Part shown: piece by piece, positions 6,289 through 11,842 of the stretch
How positions within the stretch are numbered: position 1 is the stretch's first letter
How the letters are laid out: every line of letters starts with the position of its first letter
Assembly: GCA_947455585.1 (NCBI GenBank)
Contig: CANGOY010000037.1
Coordinates: 1-11,842, forward strand
Reading direction: 5' to 3'
From: Comamonadaceae bacterium
GTDB lineage: Bacteria > Pseudomonadota > Gammaproteobacteria > Burkholderiales > Burkholderiaceae_C
Length of the DNA stretch: 11,842 bases
The notes under the pieces: model-generated
What the model was told of the DNA's origin: nothing
The model's input: the letters and a program-made list of their open reading frames with translations, nothing else
Databases searched by the model: none
Position numbers and translations under genes: made by a program

Positions 6289-7599
6289 ATGCCCGGCTAC
6301 AACGACCCCAGTTTTGACACACTCGCTTTGCACGCAGGCGCAGCGCCTGACCCCACCACGGGCGCACGCGCGGTGCCCATCCATCTCACCACCTCGTTTG
6401 TATTTGAGTCGAGCGACCATGCAGCATCGCTGTTCAACTTAGAACGCGCAGGCCATGTCTACAGCCGCATCAGCAACCCGACCAACGCGGTACTAGAGCA
6501 ACGCGTGGCAGCGCTTGAGGGCGGCATTGGTGCCATCACCACCGCCAGCGGACAAGCGGCGCTGCACTTGACCATTGCCACGCTCATGGGCGCGGGCTCG
6601 CACATCGTGGCCAGCACGGCCTTGTATGGCGGTTCACACAACCTGCTGCACTACACGCTGAGCCGCTTTGGTATTGAAACCACATTCGTTAGCCCCAACG
6701 ACATAGACGCATGGCGCGCTGCCGTGCGACCCAATACCAAATTGTTTTTTGGCGAAACCGTGGGCAACCCCGGTCTGGATGTGTTGGACATCCCCACCCT
6801 CTCTGCAATTGCCCATGAAGCGGATGTTCCGCTGCTGGTCGACAGCACACTCACAACGCCGTACTTGGTGAAGCCTTTTGAACTGGGTGCTGATTTGGTT
6901 TACCACTCGGCCACCAAATTCCTCAGCGGTCACGGCACCGTGATTGGCGGCATCGTGGTGGACGGCGGCAGTTTTGATTGGGAAAAGAGTGGCAAGTTTC
7001 CCGAGCTCACGCAAAGCTACGAAGGCTTTCACAACATGGTGTTCAGCGAAGAAAGCACCGTAGGTGCTTTCTTGCTGCGGGCGCGTCGCGAAGGCCTGCG
7101 TGACTTTGGCGCTTGCCTGAGTCCGCACAGCGCATGGCTGATTTTGCAAGGCATCGAAACCCTTTCGCTGCGCATGGACCGCCACATGGCCAACACCGAA
7201 AAAGTGGTGCAATTTTTAGCCAGCCACCCGCTGGTCAGCCGTGTGGGACACCCACTCATCGAGAACCACCCCAGCCACGCGCTGGCTGAAAAGCTGTTGC
7301 GCTTTGGCGCACGAGGCGCGGGCTCAGTATTCAGCTTTGACATTCAAGGCTCACGCGAACAAGGCAAGGCCTTCATCGAGGCGTTGCAAATTTTCAGCCA
7401 CCTCGCCAACGTGGGCGACTGCCGCAGCTTGGTCATTCATCCCGCCAGCACCACGCACTTTCGCATGAGCGACAAAGCGCTGACCACGGCAGGCATTGGC
7501 CCAGGCACCATTCGTCTGTCCATCGGTTTAGAAGACCCTGCCGATTTGATTGACGATTTGAAACGTGCCTTGAAAGCCGCAGAAAAACTCCAAGCCTAA
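6289..7599 (+). CDS. metY: O-acetylhomoserine sulfhydrylase (aminocarboxypropyltransferase)
   Basis: A 436-residue Cys/Met-metabolism PLP enzyme (fold type I). The PLP-binding motif YHSATKFLSGHG places the Schiff-base lysine at Lys210; the upstream Asp185 in PLLVDSTLTTPY should contact the pyridine nitrogen. YSRISNPTNAVLEQRVAALEGG (58-79) and TASGQAALH are family landmarks. Length near 430 and the insertion around SGKFPELTQSYEGFHN after the lysine domain fit O-acetylhomoserine sulfhydrylase (MetY) rather than the about 400-residue MetZ or MetB. The reaction is O-acetylhomoserine plus sulfide giving homocysteine and acetate, the direct sulfhydrylation route to methionine. GAGGAA (6280-6285) lies 5 bases before the ATG. 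It is divergent from the CBS gene, and an alpha/beta hydrolase follows within 12 bp. The O-acetyl rather than O-succinyl preference is inferred from family resemblance. Confidence 0.93.
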   Translation: MPGYNDPSFDTLALHAGAAPDPTTGARAVPIHLTTSFVFESSDHAASLFNLERAGHVYSRISNPTNAVLEQRVAALEGGIGAITTASGQAALHLTIATLMGAGSHIVASTALYGGSHNLLHYTLSRFGIETTFVSPNDIDAWRAAVRPNTKLFFGETVGNPGLDVLDIPTLSAIAHEADVPLLVDSTLTTPYLVKPFELGADLVYHSATKFLSGHGTVIGGIVVDGGSFDWEKSGKFPELTQSYEGFHNMVFSEESTVGAFLLRARREGLRDFGACLSPHSAWLILQGIETLSLRMDRHMANTEKVVQFLASHPLVSRVGHPLIENHPSHALAEKLLRFGARGAGSVFSFDIQGSREQGKAFIEALQIFSHLANVGDCRSLVIHPASTTHFRMSDKALTTAGIGPGTIRLSIGLEDPADLIDDLKRALKAAEKLQA

Positions 7600-7611
7600 G
7601 AAGAGATGGCC

Positions 7612-8451
7612 ATGAAATTCAAACTTCAAACAGCCAGCGGCCAAGCCTACGAGGCCTACGCCTACACGGGCGGCAAAGCCTTTGATGCGGCCAAGCCCAC
7701 CCTCGTATTCATCCACGGCGTGCTCAACGACCACAGTGTGTGGATTTTACAAACGCGTTACCTCGCACACCACGGCTTCAATGTGCTGGCCGTCGACTTA
7801 CCCGGCCACGGACGCAGCGGCGGTGATGCGCCATCCAGCGTGGAAGAAGCAGCGCAGTTCATTGAAAACCTACTCGATGCCGCAGGCGTTCGCCAAGCGC
7901 GCTTAATAGGCCACAGCTGGGGCTCATTGATTGCACTGGAAACTGCCGCACGTTTGAAAGAACGCATCACACACCTAGCGCTGGTAGGCACGGCCTTCCC
8001 GATGAAGGTATCTCCCATTTTGATTGAGGCGTCTTTGAACGAACCCATGAAAGCGCTGAAGATGGTGAATGTGTTTTCACGCGCCACACTGGCGGCACCT
8101 CCATCGGCACTCGGCCCTGGCACTTGGGTGTATGGCGCTTCCATGGCTTTGGGTCGACGCGTGCTGGCCAGCAACGCGCAGGTGAATATTTTTCACCGAG
8201 GTTTTGTGGCTTGCGACAGCTATGCCAACGGTCTAGAAGCGGTATCCGCTGTGACCTGCCCCATCTTGTTTGTGCTGGGTGAAAGCGACCAAATGACGCC
8301 ACCACGCGCAGCAAAAAGTTTGATAGACCAAGCCAAAGCCACTGGCAAAACCTTCAGCGTGGTGAAGGTGCCCATGGGCCATCACCAAATGAGCGAGTCA
8401 CCAGAAGAAACTTTGCATGCGCTCAAAGACTTTTTGCGCGTGGCGATTTAA
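7612..8451 (+). CDS. Alpha/beta hydrolase
   Basis: A 279-residue single-domain alpha/beta hydrolase. Visible landmarks: oxyanion-hole motif FIHGVLNDHSVW, the strand-4 loop VDLPGHGRSGG, the nucleophile elbow GHSWG with Ser102, acid candidate Asp226 in LGESDQMTPP, and catalytic His257 in PMGHHQM. This completes a Ser-Asp-His triad; a cap of about 70 residues sits between the elbow and the acid. The start could be ATG 7606 or ATG 7612; the second is chosen because AAGAAGAG (to 7605) is 6 bases before it, whereas it abuts the first. It follows metY by 12 bp and is surely in the same transcript. It is much shorter than MetX homoserine acetyltransferases and lacks their features, so it should not be taken as the missing acetylating enzyme. 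The substrate is unknown. Confidence 0.9.
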   Translation: MKFKLQTASGQAYEAYAYTGGKAFDAAKPTLVFIHGVLNDHSVWILQTRYLAHHGFNVLAVDLPGHGRSGGDAPSSVEEAAQFIENLLDAAGVRQARLIGHSWGSLIALETAARLKERITHLALVGTAFPMKVSPILIEASLNEPMKALKMVNVFSRATLAAPPSALGPGTWVYGASMALGRRVLASNAQVNIFHRGFVACDSYANGLEAVSAVTCPILFVLGESDQMTPPRAAKSLIDQAKATGKTFSVVKVPMGHHQMSESPEETLHALKDFLRVAI

Positions 8452-8462
8452 AAGGTGACGGC

Positions 8463-9683
8463 TTAAAGCACGTCGCGCAAGCGCAGGTCTTGCCACTGCA
8501 TCCACAGACCCTCTGCCTCGGGGCTGCGCACCAACAGCAAGCGCTCCATCAACGGCGCCAAAGGCGTGCGGTGCGGGTCAGCCAGCATCACATAACGGGC
8601 TTCTTGCACATGGGTTTGACGGGCGTCGACCGCCTCGCTTAAGCGGGCAATCCAATCGAGGTCCACGAGTGTGGCCAACACGTCTTCTAGCTGTAAAGGG
8701 TCAAGCGCCAAGTCTTCGCACAAGGTGCTCAGGCTTGCGCCATGTTCGTCCGTGGTACGTGCCAGTTGCAAACGCTGCAACACTTCCAGCGCCAACTGAA
8801 AACGCCAACCCACGCTGCGGCCATCACGCGAAATACCAGCCAGCAAGCTAGGTAAGTTGGCCACCAACACTGCGCCAATCAGCACGATGGCCCATGCCAA
8901 GTAAATCCACACCAACAAAATTGGCACCGTCGCAAACGCGCCGTACACCACCGAGTAGGTGGGAATTTGTCCAAAGTAATAGGCCAACACTTTGCGCGCC
9001 ACTTCGGTGGCCGCTGCCACCCAAACACCGCCCACCAAGGCATGACTCCAACGCACTTGGGTGTAGGGCACAAAACGGTAAAGCGCACTCACCGCCCACG
9101 CCAGTAAAAAGAACTCGACCACATTGAACAACCAACGCAAATTACCCAAAAAATCGGGCACGGCGCCGCGCGACACCGCCATGAACTGCGACATCATCAC
9201 CAAGCTCGCGCCCATCAACAAGGGGCCTAAGGTGATGGCCGTCCAATACAACAACATGCTGTGTGCAAAGGGGCGGCGCTTGCGCACACGCCAAATGGCG
9301 TTGAGCGTGCGGTCAATCGTGAACACCAGAGCCAGTGCAGACACCAACAACGCTGCCACACCCGCCGCACCTAAGCGGCTGGCCTTACTGGCAAACAGAG
9401 TCAAGTAGCCCAACACTTGGCGCGAAATGTTGTCGGGTACCAAGCTTTCAACCAAGCGTTTTTGGAGCACGACTTGAAAATCAGCAAACATGGGAAATGC
9501 GGTCAAAACAGCCAAAGCCACGGTCACCAAAGGCACCAAAGCGATGGTGGTGGTGAAGGTCAAACTACCGGCGGTTTGACCCAGCCTGTCTTCACGAAAA
9601 CGTTGGCGCAAAGTGCGAGCGGTGTTACGCCAAGGGAATCGGGCAAGACGCTGAAAAAAGTTCTGGAGATACGGGACAATCAT
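8463..9683 (-). CDS. yihY: YihY/BrkB family inner-membrane protein
   Basis: A 406-residue protein of the YihY/virulence factor BrkB family (once labelled RNase BN in error). Typical pieces: FPWRNTARTLRQRFREDRLG before the first helix, LTFTTTIALVPL at 41-52, FTIDRTLNAIWRVR at 121-134, and VPILLVWIYLAWAIVLIGA near 253-271. Six membrane helices are visible, at about 43-64, 107-128, 145-166, 184-206, 214-236 and 252-276. A soluble C-terminal part (about 295-406) looks helical and winged-helix-like. Frame remains open to GTG 9719, and ATG 9695 is also possible. ATG 9683 is preferred because MIVPYLQNF fits the family and the longer forms run into the divergent DUF2069 start. Function is not established for the family; a transport role has been suggested. 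It converges on the hydrolase gene, 11 bp apart. Confidence 0.92.
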   Translation of the reverse strand: MIVPYLQNFFQRLARFPWRNTARTLRQRFREDRLGQTAGSLTFTTTIALVPLVTVALAVLTAFPMFADFQVVLQKRLVESLVPDNISRQVLGYLTLFASKASRLGAAGVAALLVSALALVFTIDRTLNAIWRVRKRRPFAHSMLLYWTAITLGPLLMGASLVMMSQFMAVSRGAVPDFLGNLRWLFNVVEFFLLAWAVSALYRFVPYTQVRWSHALVGGVWVAAATEVARKVLAYYFGQIPTYSVVYGAFATVPILLVWIYLAWAIVLIGAVLVANLPSLLAGISRDGRSVGWRFQLALEVLQRLQLARTTDEHGASLSTLCEDLALDPLQLEDVLATLVDLDWIARLSEAVDARQTHVQEARYVMLADPHRTPLAPLMERLLLVRSPEAEGLWMQWQDLRLRDVL

Positions 9684-9705
9684 GACCTGAATCATCCCAC
9701 TTTCT

Positions 9706-10110
9706 ATGCACAACTCCACCCTAGCCCCTCAAGAAAATTCACGCCGTCACGTGACGCTCACTCGCCTCATAGCCGTGAGCAGCCTCATGGGGCTCATCGT
9801 GCTCGGTCTGGCTTGGGAACTTTGGCTGGCCCCCCTGCGCCCCGGCGGAACGCTGCTTGCACTCAAGGTGTTGCCGCTGTGTTTTCCACTCACCGGCTTG
9901 CTGAAAAACCGCATGTACACCTACCGCTGGTTGAGCCTGCTGATTTGGTTGTATTTCACCGAAGGTGTGGTGCGCGCTTGGGGCGATACGGCACCTAGCA
10001 ATTACTTCGCTTTTGCAGAGGTAGTTTTGTGTGTGGTGCTCTTCGCCAGTTGCGCACTGCATGTACGCCTGCGATTGAAACACGCGAAGGCTCAAGAAAT
10101 TGAGCGCTGA
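9706..10110 (+). CDS. DUF2069 small membrane protein
   Basis: A 134-residue protein with four hydrophobic helices at about 18-40, 47-63, 72-90 and 101-120, short ends and a basic C terminus. The pattern WELWLAPLRPGGTLLALKVLPL followed by PLTGLLKNRMYTYRWLSLLIW and YFTEGVVRAW is that of DUF2069 (PF09842), a family of unknown function common in beta- and gammaproteobacteria. In related bacteria it is often encoded near yihY, and this neighbour supports the call. The ATG lies only 22 bp from the yihY start on the other strand, and no ribosome site is visible within 15 bases, so the promoter must lie inside yihY or translation is leaderless or weak. Its stop overlaps the end of the convergent regulator gene by 19 bp. 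Confidence 0.88.
   Translation: MHNSTLAPQENSRRHVTLTRLIAVSSLMGLIVLGLAWELWLAPLRPGGTLLALKVLPLCFPLTGLLKNRMYTYRWLSLLIWLYFTEGVVRAWGDTAPSNYFAFAEVVLCVVLFASCALHVRLRLKHAKAQEIER
10090..10105. repeat. Small hairpin spanning two convergent stops
   Basis: GCTCAA (10090-10095), loop GAAA (10096-10099), TTGAGC (10100-10105): a perfect 6-bp stem with a GNRA-type tetraloop on plus-strand RNA. It lies within the 19-bp overlap of the DUF2069 and response-regulator ends. No T-run follows on either strand, so a standard terminator is not supported; it could slow polymerase or protect 3' ends. Confidence 0.35.
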
Positions 10111-10745
10111 GGCACGGGGATGTCCGCGCCCATGAGCATGTCAATCAACTCAGGCAAGGTCGTCGCGGCCATCTTGTCCATCACTCGGGCACGGTGCAAT
10201 TTAATGGTGGCTGATGCGCCGCCATCAATCGTGGAAATTTGTTGGTTCGAGTAACCACGCACCATCCAGTGACAGATTTCCATTTCACGAGGCGTCAAAC
10301 GCTTCAATCGCTCAGACACTTTTAGACTTTTATCGGCTTGGACGATGGCCGCCTCAGACAGTTGCATGGCACGCTGAATCACATCCATCATGGCTTGTGC
10401 GGTGAAGGGTTTGAGCAAAAAATCTACCGCGCCCTGCTTCATTGCGGAAATGATTTCTTCTGGGCGGCTGTCGCCACTCACAAAAATCACGGGAACGTTT
10501 TGCGCCAATGTTTTGAGCTGCGATTGCAAACCGACACCCGTGGTGCCGGGCATGCGCATGTCTAACAAAATCACACAGGGCGAAGGAATGATGGGATACG
10601 CCAAAAATTCATCCGCACTGTCGTACGCACTCACCTCATAGCCAGCACGCTGCAACATCATGGATAAGCTGCGACGCACGGACGCGTCGTCATCAATGAT
10701 GATGACATGACCCAAGCGTTGCAAATTGTCAGTGCTGTTTGACAT
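10092..10745 (-). CDS. FixJ/NarL-type two-component response regulator
   Basis: A 217-residue response regulator. Receiver domain at about 12-128: acidic pocket Asp18-Asp20 (IIIDDDASVRRS), phospho-acceptor Asp62 in LLDMRMPG, Ser90 in VIFVSGD, and Lys112 in FLLKPF. A linker is followed by a LuxR-type helix-turn-helix at about 148-208 starting LTPREMEICHWMVRGYSNQQI, with recognition-helix end TIKLHRARVMDKM. The receiver style (AYDSADEFLAY) and ending resemble FixJ/TodT regulators. The middle of the helix-turn-helix is divergent: TIDGGASAT stands where relatives have a Leu-Gly-Ile-Ser-like turn. No histidine kinase is in the window. Start ATG 10745-10743 overlaps the bactofilin end by 17 bp, so it is probably translated from the same mRNA. 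Target genes are unknown; control of its own operon is a reasonable guess. Confidence 0.92.
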   Translation of the reverse strand: MSNSTDNLQRLGHVIIIDDDASVRRSLSMMLQRAGYEVSAYDSADEFLAYPIIPSPCVILLDMRMPGTTGVGLQSQLKTLAQNVPVIFVSGDSRPEEIISAMKQGAVDFLLKPFTAQAMMDVIQRAMQLSEAAIVQADKSLKVSERLKRLTPREMEICHWMVRGYSNQQISTIDGGASATIKLHRARVMDKMAATTLPELIDMLMGADIPVPQRSIS

Positions 10746-11112
10746 TGTTGTTACTCATCATTCCGTACAACTTGGCACCATGTTCAATCGCCATGGTGGC
10801 GTAGGAAATATTGCCTTTGACATTAGCGCCTGCATGCAACTCGACACGTCCCGTCGATTCGATATTGCCATTGACGACCCCATTGACCACGGCCTGTTGT
10901 GCGTTGATATCCCCTTCGACATGGGCCTGCGACAGCACGGACAGCTGAGCGTTTGGGCTGCCGTTGACATCGATATTGCCCACGACATGGCCTTTGAGTT
11001 GCACCAAATCTTTCGAAACAATGTTGCCCAACACCACCGCTGATTGACCAATCACGGTTTGGTCTAGGCGACTCGCCTGTGTGGATTCCCCAAATTTCAT
11101 TTTTTTAAACAT
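10729..11112 (-). CDS. Bactofilin (polymer-forming cytoskeletal protein)
   Basis: A 127-residue bactofilin (DUF583, PF04519). The core at about 17-118 is a beta-helix with a repeating V-x-G-x-I rhythm, as in LVQLKGHVVGNIDV, AHVEGDINA, GVVNGNIES, ANVKGNIS and ending IEHGAKLYGMM, which is the standard closing turn. Short, disordered-looking tails flank it (MFKKMKFGES and SNNNVKQH). Bactofilins polymerise without nucleotides into filaments or sheets on the inner membrane and organise local cell-wall synthesis, stalks, pili or chromosome ends in different bacteria. ATG 11112-11110 is 4 bp after the stop of the upstream RodZ-like gene, with no clear ribosome site of its own, which suggests translational coupling. 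An in-frame ATG at 11100 is an alternative start. The downstream regulator gene overlaps it by 17 bp. Confidence 0.94.
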   Translation of the reverse strand: MFKKMKFGESTQASRLDQTVIGQSAVVLGNIVSKDLVQLKGHVVGNIDVNGSPNAQLSVLSQAHVEGDINAQQAVVNGVVNGNIESTGRVELHAGANVKGNISYATMAIEHGAKLYGMMSNNNVKQH

Positions 11113-11116
11113 GGGC

Positions 11117-11842
11117 TTAACGCGTCACAGCAACTTCAAGCAACTTCACGCGATTGGCATTGCCATCGGGAAGCGACACACGCCCACCTTGGAAATAAAT
11201 TTGAACTTTTGACAACTGCGCGCTCGACACTTGCCAAGGAGACACACCATATACGCTGCGGTTTTCGCCGGCTTTGAGTTGCACAGCTGTCGCTTGCTTG
11301 TTGCCATCCACGACGCACAGGTCCATATTTGCGCCGCTCACCAAGTACACGTAGCGCCCTTCTTTGACCGCAATCAAGGGGGTCACTTCGGGCATGGCAT
11401 CGCTGGAATAGGCACAGGACGCGGGCTTGCTTAAGACACTGGAAGAGGCAGCGGCAACTGACATTGGCGCTGGTGCAGAAGCAATGGGTGCTGGCGCAAC
11501 GGGTGCTGATGCGACCCATACAGGCGCAGCAGTCACTACTGGCTGCTCAACCACGAGCGGGGGCTTGGATACAGGATACGCCGGGGCTGAAGTCGCAGCA
11601 GGGGTAGTGACCGCCTCCTCCGAATGTTGCGGGCCTTGCAAGACGAACAAAACAACCGCGACCACTAAAAGCAGCAGTGCACCGAGCATCTGCTTGTGCT
11701 CTTTGAGTTTGTGAACAGCCGCACCCAACACGCTCAAGGTGGAACGATTCATCGACGGAAGATGGCTCATCGCCACGATTTGGTCCAAGGTGTTCAAATG
11801 CGCGTCAGCCACTTTGCCGGCGTCACGCAAATCCTCAGGCAC
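11117..11842 (-). CDS. Membrane protein with RodZ-like C-terminal domain, partial
   Basis: The 241 C-terminal residues of a gene that probably continues past the window edge; the GTG at 11842 is likely an internal Val, and no ribosome site precedes the internal ATGs at 11770 and 11752. Visible order: a mildly amphipathic cytoplasmic segment 1-51 ending KLKEHKQ, one membrane helix 52-69 (MLGALLLLVVAVVLFVLQ), a long Ala/Pro/Val/Ser-rich linker of about 72-142, and a compact all-beta domain at 155-240. In that domain LCVVDGNKQATAVQLKAGENRSVYG and the following VQIYFQGGRVSLP resemble the periplasmic C-terminal domain of RodZ (DUF4115): a strand, a Lys-Ala-Gly-Glu turn, then an aromatic. A RodZ-type N-terminal helix-turn-helix cannot be seen here. 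It directly precedes the bactofilin (4 bp), which favours a cell-shape role. The domain call is by eye. Confidence 0.7.
   Translation of the reverse strand: MPEDLRDAGKVADAHLNTLDQIVAMSHLPSMNRSTLSVLGAAVHKLKEHKQMLGALLLLVVAVVLFVLQGPQHSEEAVTTPAATSAPAYPVSKPPLVVEQPVVTAAPVWVASAPVAPAPIASAPAPMSVAAASSSVLSKPASCAYSSDAMPEVTPLIAVKEGRYVYLVSGANMDLCVVDGNKQATAVQLKAGENRSVYGVSPWQVSSAQLSKVQIYFQGGRVSLPDGNANRVKLLEVAVTR

Noticed and set aside
6634..7212. A 192-codon open frame opposite metY
   Set aside because: It lies wholly inside a clear PLP-enzyme gene on the opposite strand, with no ribosome site or recognisable domain.
7606..8451. The hydrolase as MetX (homoserine O-acetyltransferase), which would make a metX-metY pair
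   Set aside because: MetX proteins are around 370 residues or more with a longer lid and a different elbow; this protein is 279 residues with GHSWG and the simple hydrolase layout.
8452..8462. A terminator between the hydrolase and yihY (TTTAA and TTAAA arms)
   Set aside because: The arms are 5 bp, all A/T and lack a following T-run; too weak to call.
8463..9683. Ribonuclease BN, an old label for YihY proteins
   Set aside because: RNase BN is a different, soluble metal-dependent enzyme (RNase Z family); this is a six-helix membrane protein.
9417..9998. A 193-codon plus-strand frame across the yihY start and DUF2069
   Set aside because: It overlaps two well-supported genes in other frames, and its product is His/Pro/Arg-rich without a domain.
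1..11842. Transposase, phage, toxin-antitoxin, CRISPR, tRNA or rRNA genes
   Set aside because: None of the open frames reads as such, no spaced direct repeats are seen, and no tRNA-like cloverleaf sequence was noticed on either strand.

Overview
The window carries 13 protein genes on both strands, is almost fully coding, and shows no RNA gene, mobile element, CRISPR array or prophage trace. Protein sequences and gene neighbourhoods look like a betaproteobacterium of the order Burkholderiales, most likely family Comamonadaceae (Limnohabitans/Rhodoferax-like); this is judged by eye from the TolQRA, YihY and AroC sequences, so genus is uncertain.

Layout. (1) 1-3362, plus strand: the 3' end of a YbgC-type acyl-CoA thioesterase, then tolQ, tolR and tolA (inner-membrane motor of the Tol-Pal envelope system), then a membrane acyltransferase of family 3 where tolB would usually follow. 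(2) 3364-6209, minus strand: a CBS-pair protein, aroC (chorismate synthase) and an MFS transporter in one tight transcription unit. (3) 6289-8451, plus strand, divergent from (2): metY (O-acetylhomoserine sulfhydrylase) and an alpha/beta hydrolase. (4) 8463-9683, minus strand: a YihY/BrkB-family membrane protein. (5) 9706-10110, plus strand: a small DUF2069 membrane protein. (6) 10092-11842, minus strand: a membrane-anchored protein with a RodZ-like C-terminal domain (running off the window edge), a bactofilin and a FixJ-type response regulator, with gaps or overlaps of only a few bases.

How they work together. Block 1 is envelope energy transduction and division-site envelope constriction. 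Blocks 2 and 3 are amino-acid metabolism (aromatic and sulfur) sharing a 79-bp divergent control region that contains a nested dyad. Block 6 looks like a cell-shape or cytoskeleton module with its own two-component output protein and is the most interesting part of the window. No intergenic stretch exceeds 100 bases. Several neighbours are extremely close: tail-to-tail gap of 1 bp at 3363, head-to-head gap of 22 bp at 9684-9705, tail-to-tail overlap of 19 bp at 10092-10110.
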